64,000 bases of DNA from Legionella_C sp048541585 (GTDB lineage: Bacteria; Pseudomonadota; Gammaproteobacteria; Legionellales; Legionellaceae), in assembly GCF_048541585.1 (NCBI RefSeq), contig NZ_CP183303.1, forward strand, positions 2,542,001 through 2,606,000, read 5' to 3'. Below are positions 17,954-28,286 of the stretch, piece by piece; the stretch's first letter is position 1; each line of letters opens with the position of its first letter. Both the position numbers and the translations under genes were made by a program. A model generated the notes under the pieces. That model worked only from the letters and a program-made list of their open reading frames with translations, was not told where the DNA came from and did not search any database.

Positions 17954-19138
17954 CTATATTATATTAAGTAATTTTCCTACCTTAGAGAATGCTTTTAACG
18001 CTTGATCTAAATGCTCCAGTTCATGAGCTGCTGACATTTGCGTGCGAATACGAGCTTTTCCTTTAGGAACGACTGGGTAAGAGAAGCCTACAACATAAAT
18101 ACCTTCTTTTAATAATAGATCTGCCATTTTTGCAGCTAAACTTGCATCACCCAGCATAACTGGAATAATTGGATGTTCACCTGGAATTAAATCGAATCCA
18201 AGCTCAGTCATACCTTGGCGAAAATAATTACTATTGCGTCTTAGCTTTACTAATAATTCATTAGATTCTTCCAATAAGTTAAGAACAGCAATAGAGGTTT
18301 CTGCAATGACCGGTGCTAATGTATTAGAAAATAAATAAGGTCGTGAGCGCTGACGAAGCCAATCAATAATAAGTGAGTGGCTAGCTGTATAACCACCTGA
18401 AGCACCACCTAATGCTTTGCCTAAAGTACCTGTAATAATATCAACTCTATCTGTAACACCACAGTATTGCGGCGTACCTCTACCTGTTTCACCCATAAAT
18501 CCTACTGCGTGCGAATCATCTACCATAACCATAGCATCATATTTATCAGCTAATTCACAAATAGCCGGTAAATTAGCGATAACACCATCCATTGAAAAAA
18601 CACCATCCGTAGCGATTAGGCGAAAACGCGCATCTTTAGCAGCAATTAATTGTGCTTCAAGATCACGCATATCATTATTAGCATAACGAAAACGCGCTGC
18701 TTTGCATAAACGAACACCATCGATAATACTAGCATGATTTAAAGCATCACTAATGATAGCATCCTCAGGACCCAATAACGTTTCAAACAAACCAGTATTG
18801 GCATCAAAGCAAGAAGAATAAAGAATGGTATCTTCCTTACTCAAAAATTGACTAATTTTACTTTCTAAAGTTTTATGTGGTGTTTGAGTGCCGCAAATAA
18901 AGCGTACAGACGCCATACCATAACCGTATTTTTGTAGTGCTTCTTGGCCTTTGTGAATTAAAGCTGGATTGTTAGCTAGGCCTAAATAATTATTAGCACA
19001 TAAATTAATAACGGTTTTATCCTGTACTTGCACACTTGCTTGTTGTTGGCTTTTAATAACTCGTTCTGATTTATATAAGCCTTCACTTTTTAGTGTTTCT
19101 AACTCACTATGTAAGTGGTCAAGAAATCGCTCTTGCAT
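17954..19138 (-). CDS. kbl: Glycine C-acetyltransferase (2-amino-3-ketobutyrate CoA ligase)
   Basis: 394 residues, PLP-dependent alpha-oxoamine synthase family. It cleaves 2-amino-3-ketobutyrate with CoA to glycine and acetyl-CoA. Visible motifs: NNYLGLANNP, GYGMASVRFICGTQ, DDSHAVGFMG and the PLP-lysine context GTLGKALGGASGGYTA (Lys near residue 240). First gene of the kbl-tdh operon, divergent from pcm. Confidence 0.98.
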   Translation of the reverse strand: MQERFLDHLHSELETLKSEGLYKSERVIKSQQQASVQVQDKTVINLCANNYLGLANNPALIHKGQEALQKYGYGMASVRFICGTQTPHKTLESKISQFLSKEDTILYSSCFDANTGLFETLLGPEDAIISDALNHASIIDGVRLCKAARFRYANNDMRDLEAQLIAAKDARFRLIATDGVFSMDGVIANLPAICELADKYDAMVMVDDSHAVGFMGETGRGTPQYCGVTDRVDIITGTLGKALGGASGGYTASHSLIIDWLRQRSRPYLFSNTLAPVIAETSIAVLNLLEESNELLVKLRRNSNYFRQGMTELGFDLIPGEHPIIPVMLGDASLAAKMADLLLKEGIYVVGFSYPVVPKGKARIRTQMSAAHELEHLDQALKAFSKVGKLLNII

Positions 19139-19349
19139 TATGCACTCCTAAACTTAAAATCGGAAATTGGCATAATAATAACAAATTTTACACAGTTGCA
19201 CTATTAAATGATAAATGCTTAACAAATCTTTTTCTGAATCAATCGCACCTTTCATCAAATCTTGCTAAAATGGCCACAACCTTTTAACCTATACTTCTTA
19301 CCTTTGAAGTAATTAGTATATATATGACTCGTGTAATGGTATTTCGCAA

Positions 19350-20003
19350 ATGATTAGTCAAAATGCACGTATTAATATGATTAAGCAGCAGTTAAGAACT
19401 GGTGATGTCCTTGATGAGAATATCTTAGCGCTGTATGATAAATTTCCTCGGGATGAATTTGTTCCTAGAGCTATGCAGCAATTTGCTTATTCTGATATGC
19501 AAATACCTTTAGCTCACGAACAACGGATGTTAAATCCTTTAGAAGAAGGAAAAATTTTACAAGCTATACAACTTAAAAAAGACGAAACTGTTTTAGAAGT
19601 TGGTACAGGAACAGGTTATCTTACGGCTTTGTTAAGTGGCTTGTGTAAAAAAGTAATTAGTATTGATTACTTTAAAGAATTTACAGATATGGCTGCTGTT
19701 AATTTAAAACGTCATCAGTGTAATAATATCGAATTAATCACCGGCGATGGCTATAATGGTTGGATTGATAATGCACCTTATAACGTTATTATTATGACAG
19801 GAGCAATTGATTCGGTAACAGATGCTTTGCGCTTACAAATTTTACCCGGTGGTAGAATTTTTGCAATTATTGGTAAAGAGCCTGTCATGCAGGCAATGCT
19901 TTTTACTTTAAGCTTAGATGGCACTTGGACTCAAGAATTACTTTTTGAAACTAGTGTTTCGCCGTTAATTAATAAATTTAAGCCTAAAGAATTTATTTTC
20001 TAG
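19350..20003 (+). CDS. pcm: Protein-L-isoaspartate O-methyltransferase family protein
   Basis: 217 residues. SAM-binding motif I VLEVGTGTGYLTALL begins at 81; the N terminus RINMIKQQLRTGDV and the ...PRDEFVPRAMQQFAYSD..IPL segment are typical of PCMT. PCMT repairs isoaspartyl residues in aged proteins. Its position 11 bp upstream of tolC, where a pcm-like gene often sits in Gram-negative bacteria, supports the call. The C terminus is shorter and less conserved than in E. coli Pcm, so activity is not assured. Confidence 0.88.
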   Translation: MISQNARINMIKQQLRTGDVLDENILALYDKFPRDEFVPRAMQQFAYSDMQIPLAHEQRMLNPLEEGKILQAIQLKKDETVLEVGTGTGYLTALLSGLCKKVISIDYFKEFTDMAAVNLKRHQCNNIELITGDGYNGWIDNAPYNVIIMTGAIDSVTDALRLQILPGGRIFAIIGKEPVMQAMLFTLSLDGTWTQELLFETSVSPLINKFKPKEFIF

Positions 20004-20014
20004 GACGCGTTCGC

Positions 20015-21454
20015 ATGAAAAAAATGCTGTTTCTGTTATTTGCTATTTGCTTTGCTGGTCAATTGCATGCGACAGATTTAATGGATATTTACCAACAAGC
20101 ATTAGAAAATGACCCAACTTTTAAAGAAGCTTATAGCACCTACATGGCTACTAGTGAGTCTATACCAATTGCACGCTCAGCACTTTATCCTCAGCTAAAT
20201 GTCAATGCTCAAGTTAGCAGAAATATTATACAAACAAAAACAGCCAATGTTAATTTTGAAACAACTTATAATAGCAATAAATGGCAAATTACCGCCTCTC
20301 AAGCTGTCTTTAATTACCGAGCATGGTCACAGGTACAACAGGCCAAAGCTACTGTTAAAGCAGCTCAGGCAACTTTTAATAATGCAGCGCAAGATTTAAT
20401 GTTACGCACCGCAAGAGCTTATTTTAATATCTTACTTGCTAGAGATACTTTAACTTTCGCTGAAGCTAAAAGACGCGCTAATAGGCGGCAACTTGAACAA
20501 GCTGAAGAGCGTTTTCGAGTCGGATTGGATGCTATTACTTCTGTTTATGAAGCTCGCTCAGCTTATGATCAATCCGTAGCACAAGTTATAACAGCTCGTA
20601 ATGATTTAATTAATCAAAGTGAAAATCTACGTAAACTAACCAATCATGTTTACGAATACCTTGCACCTTTAAGAGATAGTAGAATTCCCCTTATCCGGCC
20701 TGAACCTAATGATGTCAATGAATGGGTCGATACAGGCCTTAAACAAAATTATAATTTATATTCAGCTAAATACAGCTTACAAGCTGCTAGAGAAAACATA
20801 CGTGTCCAGGCTGCCGCCGGCTGGCCAACATTGGCTATCCAAGCGAATGGTAATCAAGTTAATAGTGATGTTAATGGCATTGGTGGTAGTAGTGGTGGGA
20901 ATTTTTTTGCACCTTCAAAACAAACTAATGCTAATATTGCTCTTGCATTAAACTTTCCAGTATTTCAAGGTGGATTAGTCGTTGCACAAACAAGACAGGC
21001 ACAATTTAATTTTCAATCAGCAAGCGAGCGTCTGGAACGCGCTTATCGCGATGTCGTTGTTAATAGTCGTATTGCCTTCAATACAATTATTGATGGGATT
21101 AGTAAAGTCCAAGCAGATAGACAAACTGTCATTTCTCAACGAAATACGTTGGAAAGTACGGAGGCGCAATTTCAAGTGGGGACTCGTACAATGGTTGACG
21201 TTGTTAATGCCCAGGAACGCTTATTTGAGGCACAACGTCAATTAGCCGCCGATCAGTATGATTTAATTAATGCTGATTTAAACCTTAAATACCTAGCTGG
21301 TACTTTAAGCGTTACGGATCTTGAAGAAATTAATTCTTGGTTAGCAACTACCCGTATTAGTCGTTTTCCTCCACCCTTACCGCATAAAGGCAAAATAAAA
21401 AGCAAACGCATTGTTAAGAAAACAATAAAAACTACGGTAACGGTAACTAAGTAA
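20015..21454 (+). CDS. tolC: TolC-family outer membrane efflux protein
   Basis: 479 residues with signal peptide (..LFAICFAGQLHA/TDLMDIYQQAL). Two OEP repeats are visible: LYPQLNVNAQV.. and, in the second half, GWPTLAIQANG.., each followed by long alpha-helical stretches with the FQVGTRTMVDVVNAQERLFEAQRQ motif. The C-terminal 40 residues are basic (KGKIKSKRIVKKTIK). TolC is the trimeric exit duct for tripartite pumps and type I secretion. It is co-transcribed with pcm. Confidence 0.96.
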   Translation: MKKMLFLLFAICFAGQLHATDLMDIYQQALENDPTFKEAYSTYMATSESIPIARSALYPQLNVNAQVSRNIIQTKTANVNFETTYNSNKWQITASQAVFNYRAWSQVQQAKATVKAAQATFNNAAQDLMLRTARAYFNILLARDTLTFAEAKRRANRRQLEQAEERFRVGLDAITSVYEARSAYDQSVAQVITARNDLINQSENLRKLTNHVYEYLAPLRDSRIPLIRPEPNDVNEWVDTGLKQNYNLYSAKYSLQAARENIRVQAAAGWPTLAIQANGNQVNSDVNGIGGSSGGNFFAPSKQTNANIALALNFPVFQGGLVVAQTRQAQFNFQSASERLERAYRDVVVNSRIAFNTIIDGISKVQADRQTVISQRNTLESTEAQFQVGTRTMVDVVNAQERLFEAQRQLAADQYDLINADLNLKYLAGTLSVTDLEEINSWLATTRISRFPPPLPHKGKIKSKRIVKKTIKTTVTVTK

Positions 21455-21820
21455 TAGACTATTTTAGCCTTTATACATAACAAAATTGCCATCTGTTGAA
21501 AGGCTGTTTGTTGTAAAAAGCTGACGTACTGCAGTTTGTTTATGAGATTTAATGCTATAACTAAACAATCTAGAGCTCGCAAATCAATTGGAGACCGACC
21601 TAGACAAAGGTTAAAAAGCTGCTTTCTATTTTCCTCTTTTAAGTCCTTTCATAATTAAACCACCCTAGCTAATGCATTTTAAATCGAAACTATTTATAAT
21701 CCCCTACTTTTTATAATAGACTTCTAATAAAACAGACAATAAATTTATAACGCTTATTTATTAGTAAATGTATTAAACGGTATTAAAACATAAAGTCTTT
21801 ACCATTTTTAGGTTGTTAGT
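21455..21820. other. Intergenic region between tolC and ttcA
   Basis: 366 bp with no recognisable gene, repeat family or clear terminator. A reverse-strand open frame overlapping the end of tolC (21253-21582) is basic and low in complexity and looks like a shadow. Confidence 0.5.
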
Positions 21821-22669
21821 ATGGCATTTAATCCTACAGCTGTTGAAAGAAAGTTACTTCATTATACGGGCAAAGCTATTGCTGATTTTAACATGATCCA
21901 ACGTGGTGATCGGGTTATGGTGTGCCTATCAGGGGGTAAAGATTCTTTCACGCTGCTAACATTACTTCATTTATTAAAACAGCGTTCAAATAATAAATTT
22001 GAGCTATTTTCATTTACTCTTGATCAAGCTCAGCCAGGTTGGGATGATAGTAAGGTTCATGCATGGTTAAAAGATAAAAAAATTCCTTACGAAATTTTAA
22101 CACGTGACACCTATAGTATTGTTAAAGAGAAAATTCCTGAAGGTAAAACTTATTGCTCACTATGCTCAAGACTGCGTAGAGGTATTATTTATCGCTATGC
22201 TGAGGAAAATGGGTTTAATAAAATTGCCCTAGGCCATCATCGCGATGATTTAATTCGAACTCTAATGATGTCCATTCTCTACAACGGCGATATTCGTTCT
22301 ATGCCGCCTAAATTACTTAGCGATAATAAAAAACACATTGTTATTCGACCGTTATGTTATGTACAAGAACGCGATATAATTACCTACGCTAATGAGCAAA
22401 ATTATCCTATAATTCCTTGTACTCTATGTGGCTCTCAAGAAAATTTAGCTCGCAAACGAATTGGTAAATTAATTGATAAGCTGGCAGAAGAAAATCCAAA
22501 AATCCCCAGTAATATCCTTCACGCTTTACAAAGCATTAAACCAAGTCAATTAATGGATCAAGATTTATGGCCATTTAAAAATTTAGAAACGCAATTATTA
22601 ACTAAGAAAGAAATAGACACTGCCCCCGTCTTTATAGAAAAAGAGCTTGAAAACTTAGAATTAGAATAA
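21821..22669 (+). CDS. ttcA: tRNA 2-thiocytidine(32) synthetase
   Basis: 282 residues. PP-loop ATPase motif SGGKDS at 37-42, and the paired cysteines CSLC (Cys112, Cys115) and CTLC (Cys200, Cys203) that hold the catalytic iron-sulfur cluster and sulfur in TtcA, plus the GHHRDD motif at 139-143. It thiolates cytidine 32 in certain tRNAs. Monocistronic. Confidence 0.96.
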   Translation: MAFNPTAVERKLLHYTGKAIADFNMIQRGDRVMVCLSGGKDSFTLLTLLHLLKQRSNNKFELFSFTLDQAQPGWDDSKVHAWLKDKKIPYEILTRDTYSIVKEKIPEGKTYCSLCSRLRRGIIYRYAEENGFNKIALGHHRDDLIRTLMMSILYNGDIRSMPPKLLSDNKKHIVIRPLCYVQERDIITYANEQNYPIIPCTLCGSQENLARKRIGKLIDKLAEENPKIPSNILHALQSIKPSQLMDQDLWPFKNLETQLLTKKEIDTAPVFIEKELENLELE

Positions 22670-22980
22670 TTTATAAAATAATCATTTATTAAAAATAATT
22701 ATCTTAAATTTAATTCAGACTCTTTAACCTATTATTAATAGGATACATTTCTAAATACAGTTAGCAACCCATTAAACATTTTACACGTTACTTAAATAGT
22801 CGCTGCAATAACTCATTACCTTTTGTATTTCGCTATTTTGTTTTTTTTTAAATCAGCTCTGAATTTCTTATAATTTAAGCTTATCGATAAAGTAAAGAAA
22901 TATTTCTTTCGTGTAAAGATTCACAAATTGAATAATATAAGCTAGTATCCACCTTAGGGTAATTAATTTACAAAATAATC
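22670..22980. other. Regulatory region upstream of the SulP/carbonic anhydrase gene
   Basis: 311 bp, AT-rich. It contains a perfect 16-bp palindrome AAAGAAATATTTCTTT at 22894-22909, about 70 bp before the start codon, which may be an operator. No other element was recognised. Confidence 0.45.
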
Positions 22981-25299
22981 ATGAATGATGCTGTGTTGAC
23001 CTCTTTTCGTAAAGCCAAAATATACCAGCAACGTCATTTTAAATTTGACTTTGTTGCAGCAATTGTAGTTTTTTTAGTAGCTATTCCACTGTGTTTGGGA
23101 ATCGCACTTGCCTCTGGAGCACCACTTTTCTCTGGCATAGTCAGTGGTATTGTTGGTGGCGTGGTGGTCGGCTTATTAAGTGGATCTCAGGTAAGTGTTA
23201 GCGGTCCGGCAGCAGGTATGGCTGCTGTGGTATTAACAGCAATCACTCAATTAGGTGATTTTCAAACATTTCTTCTAGCTTTAGCGCTAGCAGGATTAAT
23301 TCAAGGCCTTATAGGCGTATTTCGCGCTGGCTTTATTATTGAATATGTTCCTTCTAATGTTGTGCAAGGCTTATTATGCGCTATTGGTATCTTACTGATT
23401 ATTAAACAAATTCCTCTAGCATTTACTATATCAAAAGATTTTAAAGAGTTGCAGACGCACTTACTAGAAACAACAGAAGGCTTAACATTAAGTCCACTAT
23501 ATGGACTATCACATCATATTAATACCGGGGCTACTATTATTTCCCTAATTTCTTTTGCCATCTTAATTTATTTTGAAAAAACCAGAATTAAACTTTTACA
23601 AAGCATTCCAGCGCCGATTATTGTCGTTATAGCCGGTATCATAATTAATGAAATATTTCTTATGACCGACTCTCTTCTAGCACAAAATGATTCACATTTA
23701 GTTAATATTCCTGAGAATGATGGCTTTAGTGACTTTTTTAATCAATTTCAAGTACCTAATTGGTTAGCTTGGACTAATCCAAAAGTTTACTTATATGCTT
23801 TTATTATTGCGATTGTTGCTTCTTTAGAAAGTTTATTAAACGTAAAAGCGGCAGAAAAATTAGATAAAAAAAGGCGTATGGCCTCGAAAGATCAAGAGCT
23901 ATTGGCTCAAGGTACTGGTAATTTTATCGCAGGTCTGATTGGAGGGTTACCAGTTACCTCAGTTATTGTACGTACTTCAGTTAATATACAAGCTGGTGCA
24001 AAAACTAAAATAGCAACCGTCTTGCATGGGTTATTATTATTTTTTGCAGTAGTATTAATCCCAGGTTGGCTTAATAAAATTCCTTTATCTTCGCTTGCGG
24101 CAATTTTAATTTTTACAGGATATAAACTAACTAAGCCTGCAATCTACAAATCCATGTACGCTCAAGGCTTTGATCGATTCTTCCCCTTTATTGCAACCGT
24201 AGTTAGTATTGTTATCTTTAATCTTTTAGCTGGTATTTTAATTGGCTTAGCCATTAGTTTATTTTATATTTTAAAAACTAATAGCCAAGCACGTTTAGAT
24301 ATCATCAAAGAAGTTTATCCAAATGGTATTACTAATCGCTTAGTCTTGCCGCAACAAATTACCTTTCTTAATAAAGCTTCGTTGGTTGCTGAACTTGATT
24401 CAATACCAGATAATTCTCAACTAATTATTGATGCTCGTTATACTCATTTTATTGATAAAGAAATTGTCGAGCTTATTAAAGAATTTAAGCAAGAAAAAGC
24501 ACCTCATAAGCGTATTTCTTTAAATCTAATCGGATTTAAAGATTATTATGATATTCACAATTATATCGATTTTATTACTGTAACGACCTATGATGTGCAA
24601 ACTACTTTGACACCTGTTGAAGTATTAAAGCTTTTAAAAGAAGGTAATCAGCGCTTTTTAAATGATACTCGTATCCATCGTAGTCCTAAAATTGATATTA
24701 AGCATACCGCACAGACTCAACATCCTATGGCAGTGGTTCTAGGCTGTATTGATTCGCGTGTGCCTGTTGAGACCATTTTTGATATGAGTTTTGGTGATTT
24801 GTTCTGCATTCGAGTAGCAGGGAATGTAGTCAATGAAGATGTGTTAGCAAGTATTGAATATGCTTGCCATGTAGTAGGTGCGAAACTAATTGTTGTATTA
24901 GGGCATACGCGTTGTGGTGCTATTCAAGCTGCATGTGATAATTTTGAAAAAGGACATATTACCCAGCTCTTAGCAAAAATTAAACCTGCTATAAATGCTG
25001 AAGTAGAAACCAAATTAGATCGTAATAGTACGAATAAAAAGTTTATTAGTAATGTTACTGCCTTAAATATCGCTAATACTATGCATCAGATTTATCAAGA
25101 TAGTGAAATTATTAAATTACTAATTAATCAAGAAAATATCGCTATAGTTGGTGCAATTTATAATGTTGAAAGCGGTCAGGTTCATTTTGAGGATTATTCA
25201 AATTATATTGCGCATCTAGATGAATTAAATGATGACAAACTAGTAGATAAGGCACGACCCATTATCGAACAAGCTAAGAAAATTAATATTTCTAGCTAA
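22981..25299 (+). CDS. Fused SulP-family anion transporter and beta-carbonic anhydrase
   Basis: 772 residues. Residues about 20-435 form a SulP/SLC26 membrane domain with some 10-12 hydrophobic segments (LVAIPLCLGIALASGAPLFSG, SVSGPAAGMAAVVLTAI, VASLESLLNVKAAEKLD). A STAS-like stretch (about 455-530) follows. Residues about 550-770 are a beta-carbonic anhydrase: Cys589-x-Asp591-x-Arg593 in GCIDSR and His642-x2-Cys645 in GHTRCG supply the zinc site. Such fusions are thought to couple bicarbonate transport to CO2/HCO3- interconversion at the inner membrane. The substrate is inferred from the fusion; sulfate is an alternative. Monocistronic with a palindrome upstream. Confidence 0.93.
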   Translation: MNDAVLTSFRKAKIYQQRHFKFDFVAAIVVFLVAIPLCLGIALASGAPLFSGIVSGIVGGVVVGLLSGSQVSVSGPAAGMAAVVLTAITQLGDFQTFLLALALAGLIQGLIGVFRAGFIIEYVPSNVVQGLLCAIGILLIIKQIPLAFTISKDFKELQTHLLETTEGLTLSPLYGLSHHINTGATIISLISFAILIYFEKTRIKLLQSIPAPIIVVIAGIIINEIFLMTDSLLAQNDSHLVNIPENDGFSDFFNQFQVPNWLAWTNPKVYLYAFIIAIVASLESLLNVKAAEKLDKKRRMASKDQELLAQGTGNFIAGLIGGLPVTSVIVRTSVNIQAGAKTKIATVLHGLLLFFAVVLIPGWLNKIPLSSLAAILIFTGYKLTKPAIYKSMYAQGFDRFFPFIATVVSIVIFNLLAGILIGLAISLFYILKTNSQARLDIIKEVYPNGITNRLVLPQQITFLNKASLVAELDSIPDNSQLIIDARYTHFIDKEIVELIKEFKQEKAPHKRISLNLIGFKDYYDIHNYIDFITVTTYDVQTTLTPVEVLKLLKEGNQRFLNDTRIHRSPKIDIKHTAQTQHPMAVVLGCIDSRVPVETIFDMSFGDLFCIRVAGNVVNEDVLASIEYACHVVGAKLIVVLGHTRCGAIQAACDNFEKGHITQLLAKIKPAINAEVETKLDRNSTNKKFISNVTALNIANTMHQIYQDSEIIKLLINQENIAIVGAIYNVESGQVHFEDYSNYIAHLDELNDDKLVDKARPIIEQAKKINISS

Positions 25300-25409
25300 A
25301 AGTTGTTGATACTTGTTCGTTGTATAAAACAGAAATAAGAAATCTTTTAACTTGCTGGAATTTTGCACTCTATTTGCGCGTTCCAGCTATAAGTCAAACT
25401 AACTCTGTA

Positions 25410-26285
25410 TTAGAAATTAATTGACTTAGTCATAGCCTCAACCCAAACTTTAACTTTGGGCTGAATGTAACGGGCTGGATGATAGAAAATAAAAACAGGT
25501 ATGGGAGGCATTGGATAGTCAGTTAATACCTCTTTTAGTAAATTTTTTTCTAAGGCCTCTTTTACTTGATAAGAATGAAGAGCAACAATACCTAGCCCGC
25601 GACAAGCACAGTCAACCATAGCTGATGCATCATTTAAATAAAAGCTTGGCTGTAAAAAAATAGTCTCCCCATTGGCAAAAGTCCAAGTATCATTCGGTAC
25701 ACGCATACTGTGTGTTATGTATGAATGGTTAATTAAATCTGTAGGCTTTTTAGGTATTCCAGCTCGCTTAAAATAACTTTCTGCAGCACAAAAAATGTAG
25801 CGCGTAGTACCAATTTTCTTTTGAATAGAGTTAGAAGCAACTGACATAGACATACCAAAAACAACGTCTAAATCTTCTGCAGGTAAATGAGGAACTTGTT
25901 CTGCAATTTGCAAGTCAAGCGTAATATTAGGATAGTGTTTTTGAAAATCCACCATTCGCGGTATTATTATTTTTTCAGCAAAAAAGCGCGCACTCTTAAC
26001 ACGAATTAAACCTGCTGGTTGCGTTTTAAATTGTCCGACTTTATTGGTCGCTTGTTCTAAAGAGATTAATACATTTTGTACTTCCTGATAATAGACTTCA
26101 CCTATTGCAGTTAGTGTCACTTTACGCGTAGTCCGCTCAAATAAAGCAACCCCTAATTCTTTTTCTAATAAAGAAATTTGTTTACTAATAGCGGCGGCTG
26201 AAATACTTAACTCTTTTGCAGCTTTAGTAAAATTACAATGTTGTGCAACCTTACAAAAGGTTTGGATTAAATTAAGAGTATTCAC
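25410..26285 (-). CDS. LysR-family transcriptional regulator
   Basis: 291 residues. The N-terminal helix-turn-helix (FTKAAKELSISAAAISKQISLLEKELGVALFERTTRKVTLT, about 19-58, interrupted here only for reading) and an effector-binding domain from about 90 identify a LysR regulator; the CrgA/aaeR-like group is closest in feel. It is divergent from proS (gap about 126 bp), so proS is unlikely to be its specific target. Target and inducer unknown. Confidence 0.93.
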   Translation of the reverse strand: MNTLNLIQTFCKVAQHCNFTKAAKELSISAAAISKQISLLEKELGVALFERTTRKVTLTAIGEVYYQEVQNVLISLEQATNKVGQFKTQPAGLIRVKSARFFAEKIIIPRMVDFQKHYPNITLDLQIAEQVPHLPAEDLDVVFGMSMSVASNSIQKKIGTTRYIFCAAESYFKRAGIPKKPTDLINHSYITHSMRVPNDTWTFANGETIFLQPSFYLNDASAMVDCACRGLGIVALHSYQVKEALEKNLLKEVLTDYPMPPIPVFIFYHPARYIQPKVKVWVEAMTKSINF

Positions 26286-26411
26286 TTTATCTCTAATTAA
26301 GTAGCTTACTTTTATTTTAACTGGTTCTGTAAAAAGAATAAAAATAGACGTCTTCGCAAATTATTAATAATACATATATAATGAGCAATTTGATTGGAAT
26401 TAGGAACGGAT

Positions 26412-28121
26412 ATGCGCACATCTCAATGGTTTTTAGCTACCCTCCGCGAAACACCAAGTGATGCTGAAATTGTGTCACATCAACTCATGCTACGAGCAGG
26501 AATGATTCGCAAGCTAGGTGCAGGCTTGTATACCTGGCTGCCCCTTGGGCTACGCGTTTTACAAAAAGTTGAGCAAATTGTTAGAGAAGAAATGAACCGT
26601 GCCCATGCTATAGAAGTTTTAATGCCTGCAGTACAACCTGCTGAATTATGGCAAGAAACAGGCCGTTGGGAAACTTTCGGTGGACAATTGTTAACGATGA
26701 AAGATAGTAGTTGCCGTGATTATTGTTTCGGCCCTACACATGAAGAAGTCATTACTGATTTAATGAGAAATGAGTTACGCTCTTATAAACAATTACCCGT
26801 TAATTTTTATCAAATTCAAACTAAGTTTCGTGATGAAATACGCCCACGCTTTGGTGTAATGCGCGCAAGAGAATTTATTATGAAAGATGCCTATTCTTTT
26901 CATTTAACTCAAGGGTCATTACAAGAAACTTATAACGCTATGTATGCTGCTTATTGTCGGATTTTTGATCGCCTAGGTTTAGAATACCGTGCCGTTGAAG
27001 CAGACACTGGGGCTATTGGTGGCTCTGTTTCGCATGAATTTCAAGTTTTGGCTGACTCAGGTGAAGATATTATTTTCCATAGCGATGAAAGTAGTTATGC
27101 TGCCAATATAGAACAAGCAACCAGCTTAACGCCACCACCTGCCACCACTCTACCTGAACAAATGATGGCTATTGTAGATACTACTGGTAAAAAAACAATT
27201 AAAGAGGTTGCAGAGTATTTGAATATACAACCAGAGCAAACTATCAAAACATTAATTGTTGAAGGCAGCACTCATCCTTTAGTTGCTTTAATCTTACGTG
27301 GCGATGATGAATTAAATGAAATAAAAGCCAGTAAAAATCCAATTATTAAATCACCACTGCAATTTGCAGATGATAAAATGATCGAATCAACCCTAGGCGC
27401 TCCAGTCGGCTCATTAGGTCCAGTTAATTTATCAATTCCAATTATTGCTGATCATAATGCCTTAGCACTTGAATCCTTTGTTTGTGGCGCAAACCAAGCT
27501 GATAAACATTTTATTAATGCAGCTTGGAATCGTGATGCTTCTTATCAAGTTGCTTATGATTTAAGGCAAGTTAAAGAAGGTGATCCAAGCCCTGATGGCC
27601 ACGGTAAATTGCATGCTTGTCGCGGTATAGAAGTAGGTCATATTTTTCAATTAGGTGATAAATATGCTAAAACCATGAATGCTTCCGTACTTAATGAAGA
27701 AGGCGAATTAGAAACCATGACAATGGGTTGTTATGGACTTGGTATTAGCCGCGTTGTTGCTGCAGCTATTGAGCAACATCATGATGAGCGAGGAATAATT
27801 TGGCCTGAACCAATTGCCCCATTTCAAATTGCTATTATCCCTATTAATGCCCATCGCGCGCCCACTGTTGCCGAAATGACAGAAAAAATTTATCAAGAAC
27901 TAACCAATTTAGGCTTTGAAATATTATTAGATGACAGGAATGAACGACCAGGTGTTTTATTTGCTGATTGCGATTTAATTGGTATTCCTCATCGTATTGT
28001 GGTTAGTGAACGTCATTTACAACAACAAGTCGTTGAATATAAAGCGCGAAACAAAGAGGAAGTAGAATTAATTGACTTGAATGATTTAACTAAATTTTTT
28101 AAACCGCTTGATAAAAAATAA
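26412..28121 (+). CDS. proS: Prolyl-tRNA synthetase
   Basis: 569 residues, the bacterial ProS size. Class II synthetase: opening MRTSQWFLATLRETPSDAE, motif 1 region around 45-90, motif 2 KFRDEIRPRFGVMRAREFIMKDAYSF, an inserted YbaK/INS editing domain at about 230-390 (proofreads Ala-tRNAPro), motif 3 MGCYGLGISR and a C-terminal anticodon-binding domain from about 470. The ATG at 26412 is preceded by AGGA; the frame extends upstream to a TTG that is not favoured. Confidence 0.97.
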   Translation: MRTSQWFLATLRETPSDAEIVSHQLMLRAGMIRKLGAGLYTWLPLGLRVLQKVEQIVREEMNRAHAIEVLMPAVQPAELWQETGRWETFGGQLLTMKDSSCRDYCFGPTHEEVITDLMRNELRSYKQLPVNFYQIQTKFRDEIRPRFGVMRAREFIMKDAYSFHLTQGSLQETYNAMYAAYCRIFDRLGLEYRAVEADTGAIGGSVSHEFQVLADSGEDIIFHSDESSYAANIEQATSLTPPPATTLPEQMMAIVDTTGKKTIKEVAEYLNIQPEQTIKTLIVEGSTHPLVALILRGDDELNEIKASKNPIIKSPLQFADDKMIESTLGAPVGSLGPVNLSIPIIADHNALALESFVCGANQADKHFINAAWNRDASYQVAYDLRQVKEGDPSPDGHGKLHACRGIEVGHIFQLGDKYAKTMNASVLNEEGELETMTMGCYGLGISRVVAAAIEQHHDERGIIWPEPIAPFQIAIIPINAHRAPTVAEMTEKIYQELTNLGFEILLDDRNERPGVLFADCDLIGIPHRIVVSERHLQQQVVEYKARNKEEVELIDLNDLTKFFKPLDKK

Positions 28122-28286
28122 ACAAAGAAGTTTAGCAAATTTTAATTTAATAGCTCAGGTGGCTAGGTTAAACGTAACTGTTTACAGATTATGCTTGAAT
28201 CTTGGTGAGAGATTTGGCTATTAACTGTATTTTCGGTAAACTTATTAAGTTTAATAGCTTAACCCTTCGTACTGAAAGGCTTTTTA

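Noticed and set aside
21253..21582. Reverse-strand 109-codon frame
   Set aside because: It mostly overlaps the conserved end of tolC and has no ribosome binding site or domain.
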